This document shows positions 7,898-17,290 of a stretch of 64,000 bases of DNA, piece by piece (position 1 is the stretch's first letter; every line of letters starts with the position of its first letter). The stretch is from NCBI RefSeq assembly GCF_008801935.1, contig NZ_VZOT01000003.1, positions 248,001 through 312,000 on the forward strand. The letters are read 5' to 3'. Both the position numbers and the translations under genes were made by a program. The DNA is from Comamonas kerstersii. Its GTDB lineage: Bacteria > Pseudomonadota > Gammaproteobacteria > Burkholderiales > Burkholderiaceae_C. A model generated the notes under the pieces. The model had not been told where the DNA came from. It saw nothing but the letters and a program-made list of their open reading frames with translations, and searched no databases.

Positions 7898-10390
7898 ATG
7901 AAAAAGTTCAAACTGGTCTTGGTTGGTAACGGCATGGCCGGAATCCGCACGCTCGAAGAGCTGCTCAAGATTGCCCCCGAGCACTATGAGATCACCGTCT
8001 TCGGTGCCGAACCCCACCCCAACTACAACCGCATCCTGCTCTCACCCGTACTGGCTGGAGAGCAGACGCTGGAAGAAATCGTACTCAACGACTGGAACTG
8101 GTACCACGACAACGACATCACGCTGCATGCGGGCTACCAGGTCACGGAAATCAACCGCATCCAGCGCACAGTGACTGCCACAAACAAAGAAGGCCAGACC
8201 ATCACGGCCGCTTACGACCGCCTGGTGCTGGCCACGGGATCGAACCCTTTCATACTGCCTGTGCCCGGCGCTGATCTGGATGGTGTTATCGGCTACCGCG
8301 ACATTGCAGACACGCAGGCCATGATTGATGCTGCCGAGCGTTACACACAGGCTGTGGTCATCGGCGGCGGCCTGCTGGGCCTGGAAGCCGCCAACGGACT
8401 GAGCAAGCGCGGCATGCAGGTCTCGGTCGTGCATGTGAACGACTGGCTCATGGAACGCCAGTTGGACGACGTCGCCGGCAAGATGCTGCAGCAGTCTCTG
8501 CAAGCGCGTGGCCTGAACTTTCTGATGCAGGCCCACACGCAGGAACTGCTGGGTGATGCCAATGGCCGCGTACGCGCCGTGCGCTTCAAGGACGGCCGCG
8601 AAGTACCTGCCCAGCTGGTGGTCATGGCCGTAGGCATTCGCCCCAACACCGCACTGGCGCAAAGCGCCCACCTGCATGTGGACCGCGGCATTGTGGTCAG
8701 TGACACCATGCAGACCGTAACCGACCCGCGTATCTACGCCGTAGGGGAATGTGCCAACCACCGCGGTATTGCCTATGGCCTGGTTGCTCCCCTGTTCGAG
8801 CAGGCCAAGGTGCTGGCCAACCACCTGGCGGAGTGGGGCATTGCGCGCTACACGGGCTCGCTCACTTCCACCAAGCTCAAGGTCACAGGCATAGATCTGT
8901 TTTCTGCAGGCAACTTCCAAGGCGATGCAGATACCGAAACCATCGTGCTGCGTGACCCGTTTGCCCCCGGCGGCGGCATCTACAAAAAGCTGGTGCTCAA
9001 GGACAACAAGCTGGTGGGCGCCTGCCTGTATGGCGACACCGTCGATGGCAGCTGGTACTTCAAGCTGCTGCGGGAAGGCCGCTCGGTGGCAGACATCCGT
9101 GACCGCCTGATCTTTGGTGAATCCAATATCGGTGACAGCGGCCACCAGGGCCACAACAAGGCCTCCAGCATGCAGGACAGTGACGAGGTCTGCGGCTGCA
9201 ATGGCGTCACCAAGGGCACTATCTGCAAGGCCATCAAGGGAAAAGGGCTGTTCACACTGGAAGACGTGCGCAAGCACACCAAGGCCAGTGCCAGCTGCGG
9301 CTCCTGCACGGGGCTGGTTGAACAAATCATCATGTTCACCGCCGGTGGCGACTACTCCGCAGCCCCCAAGACCAAGGCCATCTGCGGCTGCACCAGCCAT
9401 GGACACCAGGCTGTGCGCGATGCCATTCGTGACCAGCACCTGCTGCGTATCAGCGATGTGTTTGCCGCGCTGGACTGGCAAACCCCCAACGGCTGCCCAA
9501 CTTGCCGCCCCGCCATCAACTACTACCTGATCTCCACCTGGCCGAAAGAGGCCCAGGATGACCCGCAAAGCCGGCTGATCAACGAGCGCTCCCACGCCAA
9601 CATCCAGAAAGACGGCACGTATAGCGTGATTCCTCGCATGTGGGCCGGAGAGACCAATGCCGACGAGCTACGCCGCATTGCAGACGTGGTGGACAAGTAC
9701 CAGATTCCCACCGTTAAAGTCACAGGCGGCCAGCGCGTGGACCTGCTGGGCGTCAAAAAGGAAGATCTGGTGAATGTGTGGCGTGATCTGGGCATGCCCA
9801 GCGGCCACGGCTATGCCAAGGCGCTGCGCACCGTCAAGACCTGCGTGGGCAGCGAATGGTGCCGCATGGGCACGCAAGACAGCACCCAGATGGGCAAAGA
9901 CCTGGAGCACGCCATGTGGCGCATGTATGCCCCGCACAAGGTCAAGTTCGCCGTCAGCGGCTGCCCGCGCAACTGTGCCGAGGCTGGTATCAAGGACGTG
10001 GGCATCATCGGCGTAGACAGCGGCTGGGAGATGGTCATTGGCGGCAATGGCGGTATCAAGACCGAGGTGGCCCAGTTCTTCACCAAGCTCAAGACCGCCG
10101 AGGAAGTGCTGGAGTACACGGGGGCCTTCATGCAGCTGTACCGCCTGGAAGGCTGGTATCTGGAGCGCACCGTGCACTTCCTGGAGCGCGTGGGCATGGA
10201 CTATGTGAAGCAGCGCATTCTGGAAGACCACGCCGGACGCAAGGCACTGTGGGAGCAGCTGCAGTTTGCGCTCGATGGCGAGCCTGACCCCTGGTTTGAA
10301 TTCAGCAAGGCCGCCGTCGATACGCGCCAGTTTGACCGCGTCATTCCCATCCAGGTGGCAGCACCTGCCCCCACCTCTGTGACTGCCTGA
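7898..10390 (+). CDS. nirB: Assimilatory nitrite reductase [NAD(P)H], large subunit
   Basis: An 830-residue cytoplasmic enzyme that reduces nitrite to ammonium with NAD(P)H. Domains in order: FAD-binding pyridine nucleotide reductase (LVLVGNGMAGIRTLEELL at the start; NAD motif VVIGGGLLGLEAANGL near residue 150), two BFD-like [2Fe-2S] modules (CGCNGVTKGTIC with CGSCTG near 430-475; CGCTSHGHQA with CPTCRPAINYYL near 500-545), then the siroheme/[4Fe-4S] domain with TCVGSEWCRMGTQDS (about 645) and SGCPRNCAEAG (about 687), which supply the four cluster cysteines. The start follows a GAGGG sequence. It forms a complex with NirD, encoded 26 bases downstream, and its siroheme depends on the cobA product at the end of the operon. 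Confidence 0.97.
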   Translation: MKKFKLVLVGNGMAGIRTLEELLKIAPEHYEITVFGAEPHPNYNRILLSPVLAGEQTLEEIVLNDWNWYHDNDITLHAGYQVTEINRIQRTVTATNKEGQTITAAYDRLVLATGSNPFILPVPGADLDGVIGYRDIADTQAMIDAAERYTQAVVIGGGLLGLEAANGLSKRGMQVSVVHVNDWLMERQLDDVAGKMLQQSLQARGLNFLMQAHTQELLGDANGRVRAVRFKDGREVPAQLVVMAVGIRPNTALAQSAHLHVDRGIVVSDTMQTVTDPRIYAVGECANHRGIAYGLVAPLFEQAKVLANHLAEWGIARYTGSLTSTKLKVTGIDLFSAGNFQGDADTETIVLRDPFAPGGGIYKKLVLKDNKLVGACLYGDTVDGSWYFKLLREGRSVADIRDRLIFGESNIGDSGHQGHNKASSMQDSDEVCGCNGVTKGTICKAIKGKGLFTLEDVRKHTKASASCGSCTGLVEQIIMFTAGGDYSAAPKTKAICGCTSHGHQAVRDAIRDQHLLRISDVFAALDWQTPNGCPTCRPAINYYLISTWPKEAQDDPQSRLINERSHANIQKDGTYSVIPRMWAGETNADELRRIADVVDKYQIPTVKVTGGQRVDLLGVKKEDLVNVWRDLGMPSGHGYAKALRTVKTCVGSEWCRMGTQDSTQMGKDLEHAMWRMYAPHKVKFAVSGCPRNCAEAGIKDVGIIGVDSGWEMVIGGNGGIKTEVAQFFTKLKTAEEVLEYTGAFMQLYRLEGWYLERTVHFLERVGMDYVKQRILEDHAGRKALWEQLQFALDGEPDPWFEFSKAAVDTRQFDRVIPIQVAAPAPTSVTA

Positions 10391-10416
10391 ACCCACTGCT
10401 TGAAAAGGAATTTCCC

Positions 10417-10818
10417 ATGACAACCTGGCAACTGATTTGCGCTGTGGACGACATCCCCGTACTCGGTGCACGCCGTGTAGCACGTGCCCAAGGTCTTGAC
10501 GTCGCGGTATTTCGCAACGCCAGCCACGAAGTCTTTGCACTGCTGGACCGCTGCCCGCACAAGGGCGGCCCACTCTCCCAGGGCCTGGTGTTTGGCCGCA
10601 GTGTGGCCTGCCCGCTGCACAACTGGACGATTGCACTCGACAACGGCCACGCGGCCGCACCTGACGAAGGCTGCACCCCCAGCTTTCAGGTCAAGGTAGA
10701 GGAAGGACAGGTCTATCTGGATGCCGAAGAACTCGCCACCGTTGCGCTGGACCTGACGCGCCCCATCGCTGGCCCCGCCCAGCGCTGCACCGGCCAGCGC
10801 TGCTCCAGCATGGCCTGA
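10417..10818 (+). CDS. nirD: Nitrite reductase [NAD(P)H], small subunit (Rieske-like)
   Basis: A 133-residue Rieske-type [2Fe-2S] protein and partner of NirB. The cluster ligands are visible as Cys46-Pro-His48 (CPHKGGPLSQG) and Cys65-x-x-His68 (CPLHNW). Many enterobacterial NirD proteins lack these ligands, but the ones seen here are complete, so this subunit probably binds a cluster. It follows nirB closely in the same operon, with an AAAGGAATT ribosome binding site before the ATG. Confidence 0.95.
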   Translation: MTTWQLICAVDDIPVLGARRVARAQGLDVAVFRNASHEVFALLDRCPHKGGPLSQGLVFGRSVACPLHNWTIALDNGHAAAPDEGCTPSFQVKVEEGQVYLDAEELATVALDLTRPIAGPAQRCTGQRCSSMA

Positions 10819-10845
10819 CGGCATAGCACCACAAAGGATGCGCCC

Positions 10846-13713
10846 ATGACCTCTACCACAACCCGTTCTACCTGCCCCTACTGCGGTGTCGGCTGCGGCG
10901 TGCTGATTGAAAGTGATGGGCAACGCATCACCGGTGTACGTGGCGACCCTGAGCACCCAGCCAACTACGGGCGTCTGTGCACCAAAGGCAGCACGCTGCA
11001 CCTGAGCAGCGACCCTGTGCTGGCACAGCAGACGCGGCTGCTGCAGCCCATGCAGCGCCTGCAGCGTGGCACTACACCTGAGCCCATCAGCTGGGACAGT
11101 GCCATCGAACTTGTTGCCACACGCATGGCCGACATCGTGCGCCAGCATGGTCCGGATGCGGTTGGCATCTACGGCAGCGGCCAGCTGCTGACCGAGGATT
11201 ACTACGTGTTCAACAAGCTCACCAAAGGGCTGCTGGGCACCAACAATATCGATACCAACTCACGCCTGTGCATGAGCAGCGCTGTGGCGGGCTACAAGAG
11301 CACCCTGGGTGCGGATGCACCGCCTGCCTGCTACGAGGATGTGCAGCATGCGCAGTGCCTGTTCATCGTCGGCAGCAATGCTGCCTGGGCCCATCCCGTG
11401 CTGTTTCGCCGCATTGAAGATGCACGCGTGGCCAACCCGCAGCTCAAGATCATCGTCGCCGATCCGCGCCGCACTGAGACAGCGGAAATGGCCGACCTGT
11501 ACCTGCCCCTGCAGCCCGGCACCGATGTGCTGCTGTTTCACGGCATGCTGCACATCATGCTCTGGGAAGGCTGGATAGACCACGACTACATCGCCCAGCA
11601 CACCACCGGCTTCGCCGACCTGAAGCAGCTGGTTCGCGACGCCACGCCCGAGAAAGTGGCGCGCACCTGCGGCATTGCCCCAGCCGATCTGCACCAGGCC
11701 GCACGCTGGTTTGCACTCGGCGGTGATGCAGAGACCGCTGCGCAGCGGCAGCCCACCCTGAGTCTGTACTGCCAGGGCCTGAACCAGAGCAGCCAGGGCA
11801 CAGCCAAGAATGCGGCACTCATCAACCTGCACCTGGCCACGGGACAAATAGGCCGCGCCGGGGCCGGGCCGTTTTCGCTCACCGGCCAGCCCAATGCCAT
11901 GGGCGGGCGAGAGGTAGGCGGAATGTCCAACCTGCTCAGCGCGCACCGCGACATGGGCAATCCTGCGCACCGCGCTGAAGTAGCCGCGCACTGGGGCGTG
12001 GACGAGGTGCCCGCCACACCCGGCAAGAGCGCTGTCGAAATGTTTGAAGCTGCAGCCCAGGGCCAGATCAAGCTGATGTGGATTGTGTGCACCAACCCCG
12101 CCCACAGCATGCCTGACCAGCAACTGGTGCGCCGCGCCCTGGAAGCCGCCGAGCTGGTCATCGTGCAGGACGCTTTTGCCACCACCGCCACGGCAGGCTT
12201 TGCAGACCTACTGCTGCCTGCCACGACCTGGGGGGAAAAACTCGGTACCGTCACCAATAGCGAACGCCGTATCTCCCGCGTACGTGCTGCCCTGCCCCCG
12301 CTCGGTGAAGCACGCCACGACTGGCAGATTGCCGTGCAGATTGCCCAGCGCCTCGAAGCCTTGCTGCGCCCCGGCCAGCCCACGCTCTTCCCCTATGACA
12401 CAGAGCAGCCCGCTGCCGGTGCACAAGCCATCTGGGAAGAACACCGCGAAAGCACCCGTGGCCGTGATCTGGACATTACCGGCCTGTCCTGGGAACTGCT
12501 GGAACAGCGTGGCCCACAGCAATGGCCCTACCCCGCCGGGGCCACACAGGGACAGCCTCGTCTGTATGCCAACGGTATCTTTCCCACACCCGATGGCCGT
12601 GCGCGCTTTGCAGCCCAGGCTTACCAGCCCGTAGCAGAAGCCCGCAGCGCACACCACCCATTCAGCCTGACCACGGGCCGCCTGCGCGACCACTGGCATG
12701 GCATGAGCCGTACCGGCCAGGTGGCACGCCTGTTTGCCCATGTGCCTGAGCCACAGCTGCACATGCACCCGCAGGACATGGAACGCCGCCGTCTGCAGAC
12801 AGGCCAGCTGGTACGCATCGAAAGCCGCTATGGCACGCTGATTGCCCCCGTGCAGGCCGATGCCACACTGGGCCTGTCCCAGCTCTACCTGCCCATGCAC
12901 TGGGGCAGCGAATATCTGAGTGGTCATGACGCACAGGGGCAGCCTGTTGCTGGCGTCAATCAGCTGACCGCCCCTGTGTTCTGCGCCCAGTCCAAACAGC
13001 CTGAACTCAAACATGTCCCTGTGCGCGTGGACGCGGTCACTCTGCCCTGGCAAATGGTGGCTGCGGCGTGGCTGCCTGCCGATGAAGTGCTGGCCGTGCG
13101 CCAGCAACTGGCCGCACTGATGCCCGCTTTTGCCTTTGCCAGCTGCGTGCCTTTTGGCAGTGCAGGCACTTTGCAGGACGCAGCCGCAGCGCGCAGCGGT
13201 GTGCTGCTGCGTGCAGCCAGCGACCGTGCACCAGATGCCGCGCTGCTGCAGCGGCTGGCACACCTGCTGCATCTGGAAGGCGACAACCTGCTGCACTATG
13301 CAGACCCACACCGCAGCCACAGCCGCACACTGCTGCTGCGCCGTGGCGAGCAGGCCGCCATCCATCTGGAGGCCATGCTGCTGTGCGGGGATGCCAGCGC
13401 TGCCACCTCCTTGCTGCCACTGCTGCAGGCCCAGCAAGCCCTGCCCTTCACCAGCCAGCAACTGCTGCACCCCGATATGCAGGCAGCGCCTGCAGCAGTT
13501 GCACGCCAGGTGGTCTGCAGCTGCTGGGGGGTGGATGCCACAGCCATCCGTGCGCAGCTCTCTGTCTGCCATGGCAGCGACACCGACCGCCTGCACCAGC
13601 TGCAAGACCAGCTACGCTGCGGCACGCAATGTGGCTCCTGCCTGCCCACATTGCGCCAGCTGGTGCAGCAGACACCGGCGGCAGTGCGAGTACCTGAGAC
13701 AGCACCACTTTGA
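10846..13713 (+). CDS. nasA: Assimilatory nitrate reductase catalytic subunit (Mo-bisMGD, BFD-tailed)
   Basis: A 955-residue molybdopterin oxidoreductase of the NasA/NarB family that reduces nitrate to nitrite in the cytoplasm. The N-terminal [4Fe-4S] ligands are Cys10, Cys13, Cys17 and Cys45 (CPYCGVGCGV ... GRLCTKG). The central region carries molybdopterin signatures such as LFIVGSNAAWAHPV and NPAHSMPDQQLVRRALE, and the C-terminal third the molydopterin dinucleotide-binding fold (HPFSLTTGRLRDHWHG). A BFD-like [2Fe-2S] tail follows (CSCWGVDATAIRAQL ... CGTQCGSCLPTL, about 890-935), as in Klebsiella NasA. No NasC-type flavoprotein reductase is encoded beside it, so the electron donor must come from elsewhere or from another carrier. 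It lies between nirD and cobA in one operon. Confidence 0.96.
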   Translation: MTSTTTRSTCPYCGVGCGVLIESDGQRITGVRGDPEHPANYGRLCTKGSTLHLSSDPVLAQQTRLLQPMQRLQRGTTPEPISWDSAIELVATRMADIVRQHGPDAVGIYGSGQLLTEDYYVFNKLTKGLLGTNNIDTNSRLCMSSAVAGYKSTLGADAPPACYEDVQHAQCLFIVGSNAAWAHPVLFRRIEDARVANPQLKIIVADPRRTETAEMADLYLPLQPGTDVLLFHGMLHIMLWEGWIDHDYIAQHTTGFADLKQLVRDATPEKVARTCGIAPADLHQAARWFALGGDAETAAQRQPTLSLYCQGLNQSSQGTAKNAALINLHLATGQIGRAGAGPFSLTGQPNAMGGREVGGMSNLLSAHRDMGNPAHRAEVAAHWGVDEVPATPGKSAVEMFEAAAQGQIKLMWIVCTNPAHSMPDQQLVRRALEAAELVIVQDAFATTATAGFADLLLPATTWGEKLGTVTNSERRISRVRAALPPLGEARHDWQIAVQIAQRLEALLRPGQPTLFPYDTEQPAAGAQAIWEEHRESTRGRDLDITGLSWELLEQRGPQQWPYPAGATQGQPRLYANGIFPTPDGRARFAAQAYQPVAEARSAHHPFSLTTGRLRDHWHGMSRTGQVARLFAHVPEPQLHMHPQDMERRRLQTGQLVRIESRYGTLIAPVQADATLGLSQLYLPMHWGSEYLSGHDAQGQPVAGVNQLTAPVFCAQSKQPELKHVPVRVDAVTLPWQMVAAAWLPADEVLAVRQQLAALMPAFAFASCVPFGSAGTLQDAAAARSGVLLRAASDRAPDAALLQRLAHLLHLEGDNLLHYADPHRSHSRTLLLRRGEQAAIHLEAMLLCGDASAATSLLPLLQAQQALPFTSQQLLHPDMQAAPAAVARQVVCSCWGVDATAIRAQLSVCHGSDTDRLHQLQDQLRCGTQCGSCLPTLRQLVQQTPAAVRVPETAPL

Positions 13714-13726
13714 GCAAGGAAACACC

Positions 13727-14533
13727 ATGACGCACGCATTGCTCCCCCCGTCTGCTGGCAGCTGCACCTTGGTTGGTGCAGGCCCTGGCGACCCTGAACT
13801 GCTCACCATCAAGGCGCTCAAGGCCATTCAGCGCGCCACCGTGCTGCTGGTCGATGACCTGGTCTCTCCCGCCATCGTGGCACTGGCCGATCCCGGCACC
13901 CGCATCATCCATGTCGGCAAGCGCGGCGGCTGCCAGAGCACGTCGCAGGCCTTTATCGAAAAACTCATGCTGCAAGCCGTCAGAGAGGGAGAGCATGTCG
14001 TCCGCCTCAAAGGGGGCGACCCGTTTGTCTTTGGCCGTGGAGGGGAAGAAGTCGAGCACCTGCGTGCAGCCGGGGTGCAAGTTGAAGTCATCAACGGCAT
14101 CACTGCGGGGCTGGCTGGGCTGACCAGCCTGGGTGCACCACTCACCCACCGTGACCGCGCCCATGGCGTGCTCTTTATCACCGGCCATCCCAAACCTGGG
14201 GGAGCGTCGCCCGACTGGCAGCAGATTGCGGCAACAGCACAGGCCGCCAAACTCACGCTGGTGATCTACATGGGCGTCGCAGTGGCTGCGCAGATTGCCC
14301 AGGAGCTACAGGCCGGAGGTCTTGCGCACAGCACGCCCGCAGCCATCATTCAGCACGCCAGCCTGCCCCAGCAGCGCCACGCCATCACCACACTGCAGGC
14401 ACTGGCACAGACCATGGCAGATCACCAGCTCGGCAGCCCCAGCATTCTGGTGATTGGCGATGTGGTGCGTGGCGTGGCCAGCGTGCAGCACAGTGCGCTG
14501 AACGGAGCAGACGCCTTGCGTGCTGTGGGGTGA
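13727..14533 (+). CDS. cobA: Uroporphyrinogen-III C-methyltransferase
   Basis: A 268-residue SAM-dependent enzyme (SUMT) that doubly methylates uroporphyrinogen III to precorrin-2, the first step to siroheme, the cofactor of NirB. Family motifs are present: LVGAGPGDPELLTIKAL near the N-terminus, VVRLKGGDPFVFGRGGEE, the ITAGLAGLTSLGAPLTHRD region, and VIYMGVAVAAQIAQEL. The dehydrogenase/ferrochelatase half of CysG is not present, so precorrin-2 must be finished by another protein. The ATG at 13727 has an AAGGA ribosome binding site and sits 13 bases after the nasA stop; the frame runs open far upstream inside nasA. Last gene of the nirBD-nasA-cobA operon. Confidence 0.95.
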   Translation: MTHALLPPSAGSCTLVGAGPGDPELLTIKALKAIQRATVLLVDDLVSPAIVALADPGTRIIHVGKRGGCQSTSQAFIEKLMLQAVREGEHVVRLKGGDPFVFGRGGEEVEHLRAAGVQVEVINGITAGLAGLTSLGAPLTHRDRAHGVLFITGHPKPGGASPDWQQIAATAQAAKLTLVIYMGVAVAAQIAQELQAGGLAHSTPAAIIQHASLPQQRHAITTLQALAQTMADHQLGSPSILVIGDVVRGVASVQHSALNGADALRAVG

Positions 14534-14550
14534 GCGCAGTTTTTTATTTT

Positions 14551-14600
14551 GATAGCTGCCAGCGCTTATACATCAAGCGCTGGCAGCCATTTTTATGCTT
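14551..14600 (+). repeat. Intergenic hairpin repeat, copy 1 (also a likely terminator for cobA)
   Basis: The perfect 13-bp stem GCTGCCAGCGCTT / AAGCGCTGGCAGC (14555-14567 and 14575-14587) is followed by CATTTTTATG. The sequence starts GATAGCT and has the AGCGCTT...AAGCGCT core shared with seven other places in the window. It lies between convergent genes. Confidence 0.75.
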
Positions 14601-14616
14601 AAAGTTTCAGCAACCC

Positions 14617-15054
14617 TCAGCGACCGCCGGTGATGTAATGCTCCAGCTGCTCAATCACAAACTGCTGCTGGAAGATGATGCTTTTGACCAGATCACCAAT
14701 CGAGATCAGCCCCAGCAGCTTGCCGTCATCCACCACCGGCAGGTGGCGCAGGCGCTTGCGGGTCATCAGCTCCATGCATTCCTCGCTGGTCTGGCTGGGC
14801 TGCACAAACAGCACGGCTCGCGTCATCACATCGCGCACCGGGGTGTCCACGGAAGCCCGGCCCATCAGGGCAATCTTGCGGGCATAGTCGCGCTCCGTGA
14901 AGATGCCGACGATGGACTCGCCCTCCATCACCAGCAGCGCGCCGATGTCCTTGTCGGACATCAGGCGCAAGGCGTCATACACCGTGGCCGTGGGTGCAAT
15001 GCGGATCACCGTGGACACAGCTTTGGACTTCAGAATCTCAGCAACAGTGGTCAT
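14617..15054 (-). CDS. CBS-domain pair protein
   Basis: A 145-residue protein made almost entirely of two CBS motifs. The first includes DIGALLVMEGESIVGIFTER and the second RKRLRHLPVVDDGKLLGLIS. Tandem CBS units bind adenine nucleotides or SAM and act as energy or ligand sensors. There is no effector domain, so this is a stand-alone regulator; the target is unknown. The start at 15054 has a GGAG sequence at a good distance. Its stop codon is close to repeat copy 1. The NCS2 permease upstream on the same strand is 82 bases away. Confidence 0.88.
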   Translation of the reverse strand: MTTVAEILKSKAVSTVIRIAPTATVYDALRLMSDKDIGALLVMEGESIVGIFTERDYARKIALMGRASVDTPVRDVMTRAVLFVQPSQTSEECMELMTRKRLRHLPVVDDGKLLGLISIGDLVKSIIFQQQFVIEQLEHYITGGR

Positions 15055-15136
15055 GGCCAGCTCCAATCCATACAGGAGCTGCCATTCAAGCCCATCTGCT
15101 GGCGTGCAACAAGCGGGCTTGCACGCACTGCGGCAG

Positions 15137-16507
15137 TCAGTCGCTGACTGATTCGGCAGCTGCCTTCGCTGCAGACTTGGGCAGGATCAGATTCAGCACC
15201 ATGGCGGCCATGGCACCCAGTGTCACAGCAGAGCCCATCAGGTACTGCAGCATGGAGGGCAAAGTCTTCACCCAGGCCTCAGGGGCCAGCGTGGCAAAGA
15301 ACGAAAAGATGATGGGAATGCCTACCACCAGCATGGCACGCTCCGTGAGCTGCACATGGCGCAGGATGCGAATGCCTGCCATGGCAATGGTGATACAGAC
15401 CACAGCAAACACGCCACCAATCACCGGCGAGGGAATGGCTGCAATCAGGGCCGAAAACTTACCCAGAAAGCCCATGGCGGCCATCAGCACACCCGCTGTA
15501 ATAAACACCATGCGGCTGGCCACGCCTGTGATGGAGATCATGCCTGCATTCGTTGAGTAGCCCGTCACGGGTGTGGCCCCCACCAGCGCAGCCAGACCGC
15601 AGCTCAGGCCCTCGCCCACTGCGCCCCGGTCAATATTGCGGTCACTCAGGGGCTGCTCAATCACGGCAGAAACCGCAAACCAGGTGCCCGTAGTCTCGGC
15701 AATCACCACCATGTAGATCACGACAAAGGTGGCAATCGCTGGCAGGGAAAACGTCAGGCCATAGTTCACAAACGCCAGATTGGGCAGAGTCAGCCAGGGT
15801 GCATCCGCAATGCTTTGCCAGCTGAACAGCCCCAGACCCCAGGCCAGCAAAGTGCCGCCTGCCAACGCAATGACCACGGAAGACAGGCGCATCCACAAGC
15901 CAAAGCGATTTTGAAACCGCAGGCCCAGCATCATGGCAATCACCAGGAGCGTGGCAGACGCCGCGCCCAGCCCGATGGACTGGTCCAGATTCATGCTGCC
16001 ATGCACCGTAAAGATATTGGCTTTGAGCGCAATCGGCAGCAGCGACAGGCCCACAATCAGGATGATGGTGCCACCCACAATCGGCGGAACCAGCCAGCGC
16101 ACCACGCGGTGAAACACGCCCAGCGCCCCCAGTGCAATCACCACCAGCGCGCCCGGTATCAGCGCACCAAACACCGTGCTCAAACCGGCATAGCCACCGC
16201 CTGCACCCACAGCCACCGCCAGCACTGCACCCAGCGGAATATACGAAGGCCCTTGCGCCACGGGCATCTTCATGCACAGCGCCGTCTGGATGATGGTGGC
16301 CAGGCCTGCAGCCAGAAAGGTGGACTGGATCAGCGCTGCGGCCTCGCCATGCGACAGCGCCAGCGCTGCCCCAATGATGAAAGGCACCACATACACATCC
16401 ATGGCCATGACGTGCTGCAGACCCAGCAGCAGCGCCTTCGGCAGGGAAACTTTGTCTTCAGGGCGGGCGATCAACTGCCCTTCGTAGCGTTCTTCGGTGG
16501 CACTCAT
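15137..16507 (-). CDS. NCS2-family nucleobase:cation symporter (xanthine/uracil permease family)
   Basis: A 456-residue inner-membrane protein with about 12 to 14 hydrophobic segments. It begins near MSATEERYEGQLIARPEDKV and has the NCS2 features ALLLGLQHVMAMDVYVVPFI (helix 1), a VAQGPSYIPLG-like segment, and VIAETTGTWFAVSAVIEQPL (the E-TG region of helix 8 that contacts the base). GAVGEGLSCGLAALVGATPV and TGYSTNAGMISITGVASRMV complete the family signature. It should import a purine such as xanthine or uric acid with protons; the substrate cannot be fixed from sequence. The ATG at 16507 has no clear Shine-Dalgarno sequence, and a further in-frame ATG lies upstream near 16572. Confidence 0.88.
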   Translation of the reverse strand: MSATEERYEGQLIARPEDKVSLPKALLLGLQHVMAMDVYVVPFIIGAALALSHGEAAALIQSTFLAAGLATIIQTALCMKMPVAQGPSYIPLGAVLAVAVGAGGGYAGLSTVFGALIPGALVVIALGALGVFHRVVRWLVPPIVGGTIILIVGLSLLPIALKANIFTVHGSMNLDQSIGLGAASATLLVIAMMLGLRFQNRFGLWMRLSSVVIALAGGTLLAWGLGLFSWQSIADAPWLTLPNLAFVNYGLTFSLPAIATFVVIYMVVIAETTGTWFAVSAVIEQPLSDRNIDRGAVGEGLSCGLAALVGATPVTGYSTNAGMISITGVASRMVFITAGVLMAAMGFLGKFSALIAAIPSPVIGGVFAVVCITIAMAGIRILRHVQLTERAMLVVGIPIIFSFFATLAPEAWVKTLPSMLQYLMGSAVTLGAMAAMVLNLILPKSAAKAAAESVSD

Positions 16508-16736
16508 GCGGCTTTGCAAGCGCTTGCTTTCTGGGCAAGCCTGATTGGATATATGAAGTGCCATATAGGCACCATGCAAAGCGGCGTATTGTCTGAGGAT
16601 TACCCCGCTGGCCCGCTTTCCTCTGAGTGATGGCTCATCACCATTGAGGGATGTTGCAAGGCAGCACTGCCAAATCCCGCATAAACCGCTAGCACCCCCA
16701 TCTCCACCCATGAGGGCAATCAGTACAGCGCTGCCC
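16508..16736. other. Intergenic region upstream of the NCS2 permease
   Basis: About 230 bases that should contain the permease promoter on the minus strand. No purine riboswitch, clear sigma-54 promoter or small gene was recognised. GCTTGC-type inverted repeats near 16513-16540 could be an operator. Confidence 0.35.
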
Positions 16737-17174
16737 TTACGGCAAGTGGCTGCCGCGCCAGTGCATGGACAGCTGCACCTGGCCCGTGGCTTCATCCACG
16801 CTTTCTGCCCCATCAACCCAGCCATGGGCGCGGTAGAACGCCCGGCTGGCATGGTTGTCACGGTAGACCTGCAGCTCCAGCTGCGGGCGCTGGGCTTTGG
16901 CGTGCTGCATGAGGGCTGCACCCACGCCCTGCCCCTGCTGCTGCGGGGCCACAAAAATCGCGGCCAGCTGGTCTTCCACCAGTGCGTAAAAGCCCAGCAC
17001 CTGCCCTGCATCCTCATAGACCCAGACCTGTGCAAACGGCAGATACACCGTGCGCATGGCTGGCAGCTGCTCCTGCCAGAACTGCGCAGGCACAAAGTCA
17101 TGGGCGCGCACGGAGGCATCCAGCCAGATGCGCAGCACGGCTTCCATGTCTGAAGCGGTAAAAGGGCGAATCAT
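16737..17174 (-). CDS. GNAT-family N-acetyltransferase
   Basis: A 145-residue acetyltransferase. The acetyl-CoA loop is FVAPQQQGQGVGAALMQHA (the Q/R-x-x-G-x-G/A motif) and the C-terminal motif is YRDNHASRAFYRAHGWV. Its overall length and sequence recall the YjaB/YiaC group of cytoplasmic acetyltransferases. The ATG at 17174 begins MIRPFTASDMEAVLRIW, the usual start of the fold. Substrate unknown; a protein or amino-acid amine is most likely. It stands alone between the permease and a methyltransferase. Confidence 0.85.
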   Translation of the reverse strand: MIRPFTASDMEAVLRIWLDASVRAHDFVPAQFWQEQLPAMRTVYLPFAQVWVYEDAGQVLGFYALVEDQLAAIFVAPQQQGQGVGAALMQHAKAQRPQLELQVYRDNHASRAFYRAHGWVDGAESVDEATGQVQLSMHWRGSHLP

Positions 17175-17240
17175 GCGGATGGCACTCCCAGAACACGCAC
17201 AGGGTGGCAATCACACGCCACCCTTAAAACCTATAAATTC

Positions 17241-17290
17241 ATAGCTACCAGCGCTTGCTACATAAGCGCTAGAGGCCAATTTTGCTTAAA
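17241..17290 (+). repeat. Intergenic hairpin repeat, copy 2
   Basis: ATAGCTACCAGCGCTTGCTA is followed by CATAAGCGCTAGAGGCCAAT and TTTGCTTAAA. AGCGCTTG and its partner AAGCGCT form the hairpin. The far end overlaps the TAA stop (17286-17288) of the methyltransferase. Confidence 0.8.

Noticed and set aside
8042..9595. Long open frame of 517 codons antisense to nirB
   Set aside because: It is a shadow of codon bias in a GC-rich gene; the sense frame encodes a complete, motif-rich NirB.
16508..16736. Purine riboswitch before the NCS2 permease
   Set aside because: The conserved purine aptamer loops were not seen on the minus strand.
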